The notes under the pieces: generated by a model
What the model was told of the DNA's origin: nothing
Seen by the model: the letters and a program-made list of their open reading frames with translations, nothing else
The model's database searches: none
Shown here: piece by piece, positions 1 through 9,821 of the stretch
Position numbering within the stretch: position 1 is the first letter of the stretch
How the letters are laid out: each line of letters starts with the position of its first letter
Translations under genes and position numbers: made by a program
Assembly (NCBI GenBank): GCA_031414805.1
Contig: JANOQJ010000046.1
Location: forward strand, 1-64,000
Direction: 5' to 3'
DNA from: JAAFIW01 sp031414805
Lineage (GTDB): Bacteria > Pseudomonadota > Gammaproteobacteria > Burkholderiales > Burkholderiaceae_C
Length of the DNA stretch: 64,000 nt

Positions 1-1
1 G

Positions 2-3000
2 CCGGGCTCGTCCACCACGGTGCTGGTGACCTTCACCGTGCCCGCGCTGGGCCCGGTCAACGCCACCAGCACCATCACCACCACCACCGCCGACCCGGTG
101 CTGGGTAACAACACCGCCACCGCCACCATGAGCGTCAACGCGACGTCAGACATGAGCGCAAGTTTTGCTGGTTTTCCGTTGAGTGCGCCTGTAGGAAGTG
201 TTGTTGTTGGAACCGTGAATTTTGTCAATACCAGCACCACAAGCACGGCCACTACAGCGGTGTTTAGTCTTCGCTTGCCAATTGGGTTGAGCAATGTGAC
301 TGTGACGAGCGCCCTCTTAGGATTCGGCGTGTATGTCCCCGCGAGTGGATTGGTGACATTCCCAAGCGCCCCCACCTTAGTCAATGTCACGCCGAGCGTC
401 ACAGTGAGCGCCTCGATCAATTTCCTGCAGACCAGTACTGGCGTATCCGGTACTGGTAGCACGGGTGCTGCCAACGATAGCAACGCTCTCAACAATACTG
501 CAACTTTTAGCGTAGCCACAGCCACTGTGGCGGACGTCAGCGTGAGCCTGGTCTTGCCTACCAGCGCACCAGCCAGTTCATCGGCAGTAGGCACAGTAAC
601 TTTCTACAACGTAGGAACCGCTATTGCAAACAGTGTCACCCGTAGCGTGTTTATCAGTGGCGGCACGCTTACCGCAGCGATAGGTGGCGTTATTTCGGTA
701 GGCGGAGTCACCGCAACGTTTAACGTTTCGTCGATGGCTGCCGGGACCACTGCCAGCTTCACTTTCAGTTACGTGATGCCTTCTGCTGGCGGTGTCGATG
801 CAACTGCCAGCGTTGCAACGGCTTCTACCGAAACCAACACAACAAATAATTTGGCGATTGGATTCACAACTGTCAGCGGCGTAGGTGTTGATCTATCTGT
901 TTCCTTGGCAGTGAATCCTGGTGCGTCGCCTGCGGTGCTCGCGGTCGGGGGCAACACGGTTCAAGTGGTGGTGACGAACGTAGGTGCGGTACCGTCTCTT
1001 GGGACCGTCACACTGGTGTTGCCGGGTGCTGTAGCCAACACATTCGTTACGGTCACATTTACGTTGCAAACCCCGCTAGCAGTCGGGCAAACAGTTGGAT
1101 TTACGACTACCTACACCATGGGTACCCAGACGACTGCTGCGCAAACGTTTACTGCCGCCGTGACAGGTGGGCCGACAGAGACAAACCTAACCAACAACAA
1201 CGCAACTGTGCTGGCGGACGTCGGCGCAAATGTGTCCGGTAGAGCCTGGGTTGACGTGGGAGTGGGCGGTAGACAGACCTATAGCCCCGGTACAGATATT
1301 CCGTTGCGCGATGTGTTGGTTCGTCTGTCCAACGCTTTCGGGCCAGTTGCTACTGCTTTCACTGACGTGAATGGACAGTACGAAATCAGAGGTGTACGCC
1401 CTGGGGCTAATTACAGCATTCAGTTTTTCAGGTGCGCGAACCCATCCAACCCTTCAACTTGCGTGGTGATCGGCACGACGCCGCTGAACCAAGGACCTCT
1501 GACGCAACGATATGGCGTCGCAAACAACGCCGTCACAGTTCCTCTCAACCCGACACCAAGCGTCACAGGGGTCACGATCGGCAATGCGATTACCGGCATC
1601 ACCCTGATCGCAGGCGACAACACCATCAACCAAAATCTGCCCATCGATCCAGCAGGGGTGGTGTACGACTCCGTGACCCGATTGCCTGTCGCTGGTGCAA
1701 CGGTGTCGATATCTGGCCCGCCGGGGTTTGCTGGTTTTATTCAGAATGGCAACGGGGTTATCAGCAGCACCCAAGTGACTGCAATCGACGGGCGGTATCA
1801 GTTCTTCCTCATGCCTGGATTTGTCCCAGGTACTTACACCCTGTCGGTCGGTTCGCCAGGTGGTTACTTCCCGGTATTGGTGACACAGACCACCTTCGCT
1901 GTAGCTGGCGGAGTCGTTCCACCTGCCACCTTCCCCGGAGTGGTTCCACCGGGCATCAATCAAGCAGTGCCAAATCCATTGGCGCCTCAAGGTGCTAACC
2001 CAACGACCTATTACCTGGCCTTCAATTTCGGAGTTGGTTCGGGCGATGTCATACACAACCACATTCCGTTGGACCCGCTGCCTGGCGGGGGGGGTGGGGT
2101 GCAAACGCCAACAGTCGCCGATCTTGCGATAACGAAGGTCGGTCCCGCGACTGTTGCGGGCGGCACAACTGCTGCTTACGTCATCACAATCTCAAATGCA
2201 GGCCCTGCCGATGCACAGAACATCACTGTGACCGACGTATTGCCAGCCGGTTTGACGCTGATTAGTATCAATTCCCAGCCTCCTGGATTGTTTGCTTTGA
2301 CCACAGCGACCGGTTCGTTCAGTGCCTATTTGCCTTTGCTGCAGGCGGGCGCTGCCGTACCGCTCAATTTGGTGGTGCTGATCGACCCAGCAGTAGTTGG
2401 GTCCACTGTGACCAATGTGGCGAGCGCCACAACGACAACGCCCGACTCAGACTTGAGAAACAACACCGCGACCACGAGTGCAACGGTACTGCGTTCCGAT
2501 TTGCAGATCACCAAGCAGGGACCTGCATCCTTGCTGCCGGGCGGGACAGCCAATTACACAGTGACGATTGCGAACATCGGGCCTAGCGTGGCGCTGAACG
2601 TCACCGCAACAGACGTGTTGCCTGCAGGCTTGACGTTGATCTCGGCATCGGTGGTTTCTGGAACCGCTAGTTTGAGCACCTCGACGGCGGGAATATCTGT
2701 ATTCAAGAGCGTTTTGTTGCCCAATGGCGCCGAGCCAGTCGTAATCGCTCTGGTTGTAACCGTTGATCCATCCGTTGCAGGAACCACAGTCACAAACGTA
2801 GCAGGCGTTACCGCCACCACCGCGGACAGCAACCTGAATAACAACACCGCCACCGCTGCATCCAGAGTGCTGATTCCTGATGTTCAGATCACCAAACAAG
2901 GGCCACCAACAATGGTCGCCGGCGGCACGGCGTCCTACACCCTCACGATTGCAAACATCGGGCCCGGCGCTGCGGCCAACGTCACTGTCACCGATGCGCT

Positions 3001-4879
3001 ACCCACTGGATTGACCTTGATCGCTGCTACCGTCGTGTCCGGCAGCATGACGCTCTCCACATCAACTGGTGCTGTGACGGCTACCAAAGCGTTGTTAAAC
3101 GGGATTGGTCTATTTACAACCCCTGAGTCGGTGGTGATCCGATTGGTTGTTGCGGTGGATCCTTCCATTGCGGGGACGACAGTCACCAACGTAGCGCGGG
3201 TGACCACAACCACGGCCGATAGCAACCCAGTCAACAACTCATCGACGGCAGTTTCCCGTGTGCTCGGCGTTGATGTGCAAATCACAAAGCTGGGCCCAGA
3301 AACACTGGCTGCTGGCGGTACAGCGACCTATACATTGATCGTCGTCAACGCTGGACCGAGCGTCGCGTCTAACGTCACGGTTTCAGATGCGCTGCCAGCC
3401 GGTTTAAGTTTGGTGAGTGCATCGCTGGTATCGGGCGGTAGTTTCAGCTTCACGACCAGCACTGTCGGCGTTACGGCAAGCGTGGCGCTCATGCCTGTGG
3501 GAACAACGGTGTTTGCGCTCAGCGTGAACGTTGACGTCACTGCGAGCGGCACCATTACCAACGTGGCGTCTGCGACGACGACTACGCCAGACACGAACAA
3601 CGCAAACAACACGAGTTCAGTGGCCAGTCGGGTGCTGGGTGCCGACGTGCAAGTATTCAAATTTGGCCCGCCAACCTTGACTGCAGCAGGAACTGCCACC
3701 TACACGCTCGTGTTGGTAAACGCTGGGCCAAGCGTCGCAGCGAACGTGACATTGACTGACGTCATGCCGCTCGGTTTGACCTTGCTGGGTGCTTCGGTAA
3801 CCGTGCCCGGCAGCCTGTCATTGACGATCTCGCCAGAGGTGTTGAACGGGGTCGTTCCGATTCTGCGCTTGGGCACTGTCACTGTTAATTTGACCGTTCA
3901 AGTCAACTACACCGCAACTGGAACGATTACCAACGTTGTGACAGCCACCAGCACCACGCCCGATCCGAGCCCAACCAACAACATCGCTTCCGTCACTTCG
4001 CTCGTGAAAGAGGTTGAATCGGGCGTCCTTCTCGTCAACAAGACCGGTAACAAGACTGTTGCCGAGGTGGGCGATTCAGTCCAGTACACCATCCGCATAC
4101 GCAACACCATCTTCGTACCGGTGCGCAATGTGACGCTTGAGGATTTACTCCCAGCCGGCTTCCGCTACATACCCGGCACGGCGCGTTTGAACGGAACAAC
4201 GACAGCGGATCCGCAGGGCGGGGTAGGGCGGCAACTGCTATTCAATATCGGTAACTTACCTGCTCAAACGGTGTATGAGTTGACTTACTTTGTTCGCTTG
4301 GGCGTCGGTTCTCAGCAGGGCGACGGAATCAACCGTGCAACCGCGATCTTCCCGGGTGCCAACGGAGCCCCTATACGTTCCAACACGGCGCAATTCAAAA
4401 TCAATGTGCAGGGTGGGGTGTTCACTAATGACGGTTGTATTGCAGGCAAAGTCTTCGTCGATTGCGACGGAAACGCCGTGCAAAACAACGATGGCGGCTC
4501 ACGTGAACTGGGTATACCGGGTGTACGTCTGGTGATGTTGGACGGCACCTACATCGTGACGGACAACGAAGGCAAATACAGCATCTGCGGTATCAAGCCC
4601 CAAACCCACGTGTTGAAGGTTGACCGTGCGACCTTGCCGAAAGGCTCACGTCTGGTCCCGTCCAGCAACCGCAATGCAGGAGTCGGTGACAGTATCTTTG
4701 TTGACTTGAAGGGTGGCGAGCTATTCCGTGCGGACTTCATCGAAGGCTCGTGTAGCGTTGAAGTTCTAGATGAAGTCAAAGCGCGTCGTGCTGTCGGCGG
4801 GCCATCCCAGCCCCAGACAGACAAATTTATAGAACCGCTGGTGCCCGCTGTACCAGCTGCCAGCACGATCAGGCCATGA
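2..4879 (+). CDS. Giant DUF11 / SdrD-B repeat surface protein (5' partial)
   Basis: The frame is open to the window edge; the first possible start is a GTG at 20, but coding continues upstream, so the N-terminus and any signal peptide are missing. Counting from 20 it has 1619 residues. It begins with several CARDB/DUF11-like beta-sandwich repeats. An SdrD-B or carboxypeptidase-regulatory-like domain lies near residues 403-480. Six DUF11 repeats follow, starting near 699, 825, 953, 1083, 1208 and 1337, most with a shared 'D-ITK-GP' opening and 'LPAGLTL' core. A C-terminal SdrD-B-like domain starts near 1472. Proteins of this type are usually secreted adhesins or surface stalks. It is very rich in Thr, Val, Ala and Asn. 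It overlaps the next gene by ATGA, so the barrel protein is probably its partner. Codon use changes sharply at about position 145. Confidence 0.85.
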   Translation, partial: PGSSTTVLVTFTVPALGPVNATSTITTTTADPVLGNNTATATMSVNATSDMSASFAGFPLSAPVGSVVVGTVNFVNTSTTSTATTAVFSLRLPIGLSNVTVTSALLGFGVYVPASGLVTFPSAPTLVNVTPSVTVSASINFLQTSTGVSGTGSTGAANDSNALNNTATFSVATATVADVSVSLVLPTSAPASSSAVGTVTFYNVGTAIANSVTRSVFISGGTLTAAIGGVISVGGVTATFNVSSMAAGTTASFTFSYVMPSAGGVDATASVATASTETNTTNNLAIGFTTVSGVGVDLSVSLAVNPGASPAVLAVGGNTVQVVVTNVGAVPSLGTVTLVLPGAVANTFVTVTFTLQTPLAVGQTVGFTTTYTMGTQTTAAQTFTAAVTGGPTETNLTNNNATVLADVGANVSGRAWVDVGVGGRQTYSPGTDIPLRDVLVRLSNAFGPVATAFTDVNGQYEIRGVRPGANYSIQFFRCANPSNPSTCVVIGTTPLNQGPLTQRYGVANNAVTVPLNPTPSVTGVTIGNAITGITLIAGDNTINQNLPIDPAGVVYDSVTRLPVAGATVSISGPPGFAGFIQNGNGVISSTQVTAIDGRYQFFLMPGFVPGTYTLSVGSPGGYFPVLVTQTTFAVAGGVVPPATFPGVVPPGINQAVPNPLAPQGANPTTYYLAFNFGVGSGDVIHNHIPLDPLPGGGGGVQTPTVADLAITKVGPATVAGGTTAAYVITISNAGPADAQNITVTDVLPAGLTLISINSQPPGLFALTTATGSFSAYLPLLQAGAAVPLNLVVLIDPAVVGSTVTNVASATTTTPDSDLRNNTATTSATVLRSDLQITKQGPASLLPGGTANYTVTIANIGPSVALNVTATDVLPAGLTLISASVVSGTASLSTSTAGISVFKSVLLPNGAEPVVIALVVTVDPSVAGTTVTNVAGVTATTADSNLNNNTATAASRVLIPDVQITKQGPPTMVAGGTASYTLTIANIGPGAAANVTVTDALPTGLTLIAATVVSGSMTLSTSTGAVTATKALLNGIGLFTTPESVVIRLVVAVDPSIAGTTVTNVARVTTTTADSNPVNNSSTAVSRVLGVDVQITKLGPETLAAGGTATYTLIVVNAGPSVASNVTVSDALPAGLSLVSASLVSGGSFSFTTSTVGVTASVALMPVGTTVFALSVNVDVTASGTITNVASATTTTPDTNNANNTSSVASRVLGADVQVFKFGPPTLTAAGTATYTLVLVNAGPSVAANVTLTDVMPLGLTLLGASVTVPGSLSLTISPEVLNGVVPILRLGTVTVNLTVQVNYTATGTITNVVTATSTTPDPSPTNNIASVTSLVKEVESGVLLVNKTGNKTVAEVGDSVQYTIRIRNTIFVPVRNVTLEDLLPAGFRYIPGTARLNGTTTADPQGGVGRQLLFNIGNLPAQTVYELTYFVRLGVGSQQGDGINRATAIFPGANGAPIRSNTAQFKINVQGGVFTNDGCIAGKVFVDCDGNAVQNNDGGSRELGIPGVRLVMLDGTYIVTDNEGKYSICGIKPQTHVLKVDRATLPKGSRLVPSSNRNAGVGDSIFVDLKGGELFRADFIEGSCSVEVLDEVKARRAVGGPSQPQTDKFIEPLVPAVPAASTIRP

Positions 4880-7800
4880 AGACACAGCAATCGCCCCAAT
4901 TCCTGCAGGCGACATTCCTTCGCGTGCCCTTAAGCGCCATGGGTGCTGCGGCGTTGGCGTTGCTTCACGGCATCGCAGCCGCCCAGCCCGCTGCTAACAC
5001 CACCAGTGCCGATGCGCCCGCTCCGCGCAGCTTGTTCGAAACCGCTGGACAGGAAAGCATTGGCCCCAGGCCTGCTACGTCATTCCTGGAGCGGTTGTCC
5101 TCACCTGCGGACAAAATCACCATCAAAGCGTTGGGCGACAACCTGCCCGCCGACGGCAACACCAGCACCGATGTCCAGGTGCGCTTGCTTGACCGCAACG
5201 GGACCTTGCTTCGCGGCGAGGTGGATGTCACGATCGAAGTTGATTCCGGCGCGCGTATTTTGTTGCCGGGCCGCAAGACTTCGGAATCAGCCGCAGACCG
5301 CGGTGACATAGACCGCATTCAGCCCGGTATTCAAGCTGTCGCGAAAGACGGCGCCCTGGACTTCAAGTTAATCGCGCCGATCCGACCCGAAAACGTCACC
5401 GTTCGGGTGTCGGTCAAAGGGGTAGTGGAAAAAATAACGGTTCGCTACGTGCCTGATTTACGCGAACTGATTGCGGTTGGCCTCCTGGAAGGTCAGCTAC
5501 GCGCAGACAAGTTCGACCCCAAGCAAATTGTTCCGGTACGCGAAAACGACAGCTTTGAAAACGAAATCAAGAATTTCAGTAAAGAGTTCAATGGTGGGCG
5601 TGCCCGTTTTGGTGCACGTGCTGCTCTGTATTTGAAGGGCAAAGTCAGTGGTCAATACCTGCTGACTTTGGCGTACGACTCTGAAAAAGACACGCGCAAG
5701 AAGCTCTTCCAGGATGTTGACCCCAATACCTTCTATCCCGTGTATGGCGACTCCAGTTACCGCGGTACCGATGCGCAGAGCAACGGCAAGCTGTATGTGC
5801 GCCTTGACAAAGGGTTGAGCTATTTGCTGTGGGGTGACTACACAACTGCGGACACCAATCCAGCCAGGCAGCTAAGTCAGTACTCCCGCTCGCTACCTGG
5901 ATTTCGTGCGCACTATGAAGAAGGCGACATCACTGCCAACGCGTTTGTCGCCCGTCAATCGCTCACGCAGATCGTTGATGAATTTCCGGCGCGCGGTGTG
6001 TCGGGACCGTACGGTGTTTCCAAGTCAAACGGCATCGCTGGGAGCGAAAAAGTTGAGATTCTGGTGCGCAGTCGTGGTCAGACCTCGATTATTTTGAAAG
6101 CCACACCGCTGACGCGTTCGCTGGACTATGAATTCGAGCCCTTCAACGGCCAGATCCTGTTCCGCGCGCCTGTCCCCAGCGTGGACGATCAACTTAATCC
6201 TGTGTCGATTCGGGTCACATACGAAGTAGACCAGGGCGGCAAGCAATTCACGATCGTTGGTGGTGATGTGCGGTTGAAAATCAGCGAGTTGTTGTACGCT
6301 GGTGTGTCGATTGCCAAAGACAACAATCCTGACACGCCAACAACCGTCATAGGCGCCAACCTGCAGCTGCGCTTGAGCAAAAACACCGAGATGATTGCTG
6401 AGCTGGCGCGCGCCAAAAGCGTCGTGGGCGCTACCAGCAATAACTTTGGTGTGAATAACAGTGCCAATTTTGTAGGCCTGGGTGGCGAGGTCTCAGGCAA
6501 TGCTGCACGCGTCGAGATTCGCCACAGCGACGCCGATCTCCAGGGCCGGGCGTATGTGTTGCGGACCGATGACAATTTCAACAACAGCTCCGCGGGTGTC
6601 GTGGGCGGACGCAGCGAATTCGGCGCTTCTGGCGCGTATCGCATTACCGAAAAAATCACGCTCAATGCCGAGGCCACACGGTCCGAAGACCGCATCAAGG
6701 CAGGTACCAGCGATGCCGTGTCGCTGGGCGCAGACCTCAAGTTGTCGGACCGCCTCACTGTGGGTGCAGGTGTCCGTCATGTCAAACAAAGTGCCACCAC
6801 GCTGGTGTCGTCGATTGGCAGTAACTGCTTGGGCATTGGCAGCAACACCACCAACAGCCAGGGCTACAACGTCGGTTATGGCATCAGCGACGTGGGTAAC
6901 CAGCAAATCGACCCCGCCACGGGCCGCCCAGTCACCTGCACCACCGTTTCCTTGCCCGGCGGACCGGTTACCGAGCTGGATACCTCGTCTATTTATGGCC
7001 GCGTGAGCTGGAAAGCCACTGACACTGTCACGCTGACTGGCGAAGTGCAGCGCGAGCTCGGTGCGAATGCCACCACCCTGGTTCGGGCCGGTGCCGATTG
7101 GCAAGTGGCCGAAAAAACCCGCGTGTATGGTCGTTACGAGCTGGCCCGCCAGTACACCGGTTCTTTCGGCCTGGGTGTGGGCAGTACCGGCAGCAACTTC
7201 GCGCTGGGCATCGACACCCAGTACATGCAAGACGGCAGCCTGTACAGCGAATACCGTTTGCGCGATGCGAGTGCTGGCAAAGAGGTGCAGGCAGCCGTTG
7301 GCCTGCGTAACGGCTGGCGTTTGGCTGAGGGGCTGAGGCTGAACACCAATGTGGAGCGTCTGACGGGCAGCACCGGCAGCGCAAACGCAGCGGGCGTGGG
7401 TGTGGAGTACACCGCCAGCGAGTTCTGGAAAGGCTCCGGTCGCCTTGAATGGCGCCAGGACGCTTCGTACACCAACTACTTGCTCACCCTGGGTGTGGCT
7501 CGCAAGCTCGATCGTGACTGGACCCTGCTGGCACGCGATTACCTGACCCTGACCTCTCCACGCGGCAACACATTGAATGTGGGTACGATTCAAGGCAGCA
7601 AGCGGCAAAACCAGTTTCAGCTCGGTTTCGCGTTCCGGCCAGTGGACAACAACCAGTTCGACGCATTGGGTTTGTATGAGCGCAAGTCGCAAACCGACCC
7701 GTCCGCACAGATCAAATCCACCACCGACATCATCAGCTTCCGTGGCAACTACCACCCCAGCCGCGCCTGGTTGGTCAGCGGCCGCTACGCTTTCAAGAAA

Positions 7801-8169
7801 GTCGATGAATTACTGCTGGGCACCATTCAAGACAACTACCACGCCCAGCTATTTGGTGGCCGCGTTACCTACGACGTGACCAATCGCTGGACGGTGGGCG
7901 GTATCTTCACCGTGCTGCAAGGCAAGGGTGGCGCGCGGCAATACGCTTATGGGCTGGAACTGGGCTATGTGGTCATGGACAACCTGTATGCCACGGTCGG
8001 CTACAACTGGCGCGGCTTCCGGGACGACGATCTCGTAGAAAGCAACTACACCAACCGCGGCTGGGTGCTGGGCATGCGCTACAAGTTTGACGAAGATGTC
8101 TTCAAAAAGAACGATCCCACGGTAAACAAAACCCTGGGCGGCGCGCCCGTCCCAGCCGCCAAGCCCTGA
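4876..8169 (+). CDS. Outer-membrane beta-barrel protein with N-terminal Ig-like region
   Basis: This 1097-residue protein starts at an ATG inside the ATGA overlap with the repeat protein. Its N-terminus is a signal peptide with a hydrophobic stretch near residues 17-34 and a likely cut after an Ala-Ala-Ala at about 36. Residues about 75-190 resemble an invasin-like Ig fold ('LPADGNTSTDVQVRLLD'). From about 230 to the end there are many alternating amphipathic strands rich in Gly, Tyr and Arg, as in large outer-membrane barrels. There is no TonB-dependent plug motif that I recognise. Coupling to the DUF11 protein and proximity to an OmpA lipoprotein suggest export, anchoring or display of the repeat protein, which is inference. 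The exact family is not recognised. Confidence 0.75.
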   Translation: MKTQQSPQFLQATFLRVPLSAMGAAALALLHGIAAAQPAANTTSADAPAPRSLFETAGQESIGPRPATSFLERLSSPADKITIKALGDNLPADGNTSTDVQVRLLDRNGTLLRGEVDVTIEVDSGARILLPGRKTSESAADRGDIDRIQPGIQAVAKDGALDFKLIAPIRPENVTVRVSVKGVVEKITVRYVPDLRELIAVGLLEGQLRADKFDPKQIVPVRENDSFENEIKNFSKEFNGGRARFGARAALYLKGKVSGQYLLTLAYDSEKDTRKKLFQDVDPNTFYPVYGDSSYRGTDAQSNGKLYVRLDKGLSYLLWGDYTTADTNPARQLSQYSRSLPGFRAHYEEGDITANAFVARQSLTQIVDEFPARGVSGPYGVSKSNGIAGSEKVEILVRSRGQTSIILKATPLTRSLDYEFEPFNGQILFRAPVPSVDDQLNPVSIRVTYEVDQGGKQFTIVGGDVRLKISELLYAGVSIAKDNNPDTPTTVIGANLQLRLSKNTEMIAELARAKSVVGATSNNFGVNNSANFVGLGGEVSGNAARVEIRHSDADLQGRAYVLRTDDNFNNSSAGVVGGRSEFGASGAYRITEKITLNAEATRSEDRIKAGTSDAVSLGADLKLSDRLTVGAGVRHVKQSATTLVSSIGSNCLGIGSNTTNSQGYNVGYGISDVGNQQIDPATGRPVTCTTVSLPGGPVTELDTSSIYGRVSWKATDTVTLTGEVQRELGANATTLVRAGADWQVAEKTRVYGRYELARQYTGSFGLGVGSTGSNFALGIDTQYMQDGSLYSEYRLRDASAGKEVQAAVGLRNGWRLAEGLRLNTNVERLTGSTGSANAAGVGVEYTASEFWKGSGRLEWRQDASYTNYLLTLGVARKLDRDWTLLARDYLTLTSPRGNTLNVGTIQGSKRQNQFQLGFAFRPVDNNQFDALGLYERKSQTDPSAQIKSTTDIISFRGNYHPSRAWLVSGRYAFKKVDELLLGTIQDNYHAQLFGGRVTYDVTNRWTVGGIFTVLQGKGGARQYAYGLELGYVVMDNLYATVGYNWRGFRDDDLVESNYTNRGWVLGMRYKFDEDVFKKNDPTVNKTLGGAPVPAAKP

Positions 8170-8273
8170 TAGCGTGCCAAGGGTGAACATCTGCCACCCA
8201 GGTCTCACGCGTAGCCGCTGTGCCTTTTGATAACTGCTTCTCGTACTGCCAACGCTTAACCCAAGAGAACGCT

Positions 8274-9425
8274 ATGAAATCGCTTGCCTTCATGCCCACC
8301 CGCCCGCCCGTCTTCGTGCCAGTTTTCGCGCCAGGCTTTGCACTATTTGTTGCTCTAGCCCTTGTAGGTTGTGCTCAACCAGCTATGAAAAACGAAGCGC
8401 CTGGCCCGGCTGCGGCTAATACCGGCTTGGTCAGTCAACAAGCGCGCATCACTGACTCTGCCATCGCTGGCGACCTCAATCGGTTTGCCCAGGCGCAGCA
8501 GCGCCTGCGCAAGCTCAACGAAGCTGGCGTGCCGCAGGGCAACTACGCACTGGCAAAGGCTCAGTGCTGGTTTGATACCGCGCGCACCCAATACGAGGAA
8601 AACGATCGCACAGGCTACGTGGAAGAAGCCCTGACCGAGTCCCAAAAAATCACCCAGGCGCTGGAAGCCGATCGCAATGCTCGCGCGGGGAACGACACCC
8701 CCTTGATCGCCCGCAGCAGCAAACTGCGTGACGACCTGTGGGCTCAGCTGGGTAGCCTGAAATCCAAATCCGACGGCATGGCCTGTTATGCCAGCACCGT
8801 GGCTTGCGCCGAAGTACGGCTGGTGCGTGCCGGCCATGCGAACGAGCAAACCGGCTGGCGTCAGGCGACGCCTCATATCCAGATGGTTGAAGACGCGCTG
8901 TTGCGCAGCAGCGCGCTGGCTGCGCAATGCAGGCCCGTAACCGTCGCTGCAGCCCCCGTGGTGGCTGCGACCGTTGCGGCTACGGCGGCTCCTCAACCAG
9001 CAGCGCCAAGCGGAGCGCTTGCCGCTGCTGGCCGCGAGAGCTTCGTCGTTCTGTCCGATGCCCTGTTCGCGTTCAACAAGTCAGGCCGCGCCAACCTGTT
9101 GCCCGGTGGTGTCCAACGCCTCACCGAGATTGCCGGTCGCCTGAAAACTTACCAATCCATCGCGTCCTTGGCTGTCGTGGGTCACACCGACCGCCTGGGT
9201 TCTGCTGACCAGAACGCCAAACTCTCTCAAGCGCGGGCAGACACCGTCAAAGCCTTTTTTGACGAGCAAGGCATCAAGGCGACGGTCACCAGTGCCCAAG
9301 GCGTCGGCGCGCGCGATCCTGTGTCTGGCGCGCAATGCAGCAAGCGCATGGCCAAGGCGGCACTCATCAACTGCCTGCAAGCTGACCGGCGGGTGACGGT
9401 GGAAGCCAGGGGCACCGTGAGGTGA
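8274..9425 (+). CDS. OmpA-family lipoprotein
   Basis: The ATG at 8274 follows a purine-rich AAGAGA ribosome site and gives 383 residues. An upstream in-frame GTG at 8220 would add residues that do not look like a leader. The N-terminus has a hydrophobic segment and a lipobox 'LVGC' with Cys33, so this is probably an outer-membrane lipoprotein. Residues about 45-220 are a helical, Ala- and Gln-rich region. The C-terminal part from about 255 is an OmpA-like peptidoglycan-binding domain, with 'VVGHTDRLGS' and the 'LSQARADTVK' helix. It probably links the envelope module of the two preceding genes to peptidoglycan. The 104-bp gap before it shows no clear terminator, so co-transcription is possible. 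Confidence 0.85.
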   Translation: MKSLAFMPTRPPVFVPVFAPGFALFVALALVGCAQPAMKNEAPGPAAANTGLVSQQARITDSAIAGDLNRFAQAQQRLRKLNEAGVPQGNYALAKAQCWFDTARTQYEENDRTGYVEEALTESQKITQALEADRNARAGNDTPLIARSSKLRDDLWAQLGSLKSKSDGMACYASTVACAEVRLVRAGHANEQTGWRQATPHIQMVEDALLRSSALAAQCRPVTVAAAPVVAATVAATAAPQPAAPSGALAAAGRESFVVLSDALFAFNKSGRANLLPGGVQRLTEIAGRLKTYQSIASLAVVGHTDRLGSADQNAKLSQARADTVKAFFDEQGIKATVTSAQGVGARDPVSGAQCSKRMAKAALINCLQADRRVTVEARGTVR

Positions 9426-9507
9426 GAGCCTGGGTTGCGTGTGACGTAGCGGCGCGTAGCCGCAACACCAAATAGCTTCGCAAGCCTTGATTGGCCAGCG
9501 AAAGCGT

Positions 9508-9735
9508 CTATTTACTCTGTAGCAATTCAGTGTTGCTGGCTCTGTTCGCTGTCACACAAGTCGCACAAATACAAGCCAGCCCACGTAGCGCCGGTGGCAC
9601 GCGCGCCAGCAGTTCCGGGCTCACGCGAACACCTTCGCACCAACACGGCGGGCGACTCGATCCGCAAACGCTTGGCATGCAGGCGTTGGCTTGTCCACAC
9701 AGCGGACAGATGGACGAAAGGGGTGGCAGGTTCAC
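9508..9735 (-). CDS. Cysteine-rich CWC family protein
   Basis: This is a 75-residue reading frame with a GTG start. It has ten cysteines in spaced motifs: 'CPLCGQANAC', 'CWC' and 'CICATC'. This layout, with the middle CWC and a 'LL..VP..LRG..CIC..C' tail, matches the cysteine-rich CWC family of small probable zinc-binding proteins common in proteobacteria. The function is unknown. It lies downstream of the metallo-hydrolase on the same strand, separated by a copy of the interspersed repeat. No strong ribosome site is visible. Confidence 0.7.
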   Translation of the reverse strand: MNLPPLSSICPLCGQANACMPSVCGSSRPPCWCEGVRVSPELLARVPPALRGLACICATCVTANRASNTELLQSK

Positions 9736-9750
9736 GGTGATGTGGAATCT

Positions 9751-9797
9751 ATAGCGCTATAAATTAAATAGCTGCTTGAGCAGTATCTACAAGGGCT
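9751..9797 (-). repeat. Interspersed repeat copy 1 (TGCTCAAGCAGCTAT family)
   Basis: Read on the minus strand this gives AGCCCTTGTAGATACTGCTC followed by AAGCAGCTATTTAAT, the family consensus. The core CTGCT-CA-AGCAG can pair with itself, and an ATAGC/GCTAT pair flanks it. It sits between two minus-strand genes. Confidence 0.85.
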
Positions 9798-9821
9798 GGA
9801 GGCTAAATATGCTTAAAAAAC

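Noticed and set aside
6493..7755. A 420-residue minus-strand frame opposite the beta-barrel gene
   Set aside because: It is a shadow frame; the plus-strand product has a signal peptide and barrel strands.
9449..9463. GCGGC-GCGTA-GCCGC hairpin after the OmpA gene as a terminator
   Set aside because: No T-run follows and the stem is only five pairs.
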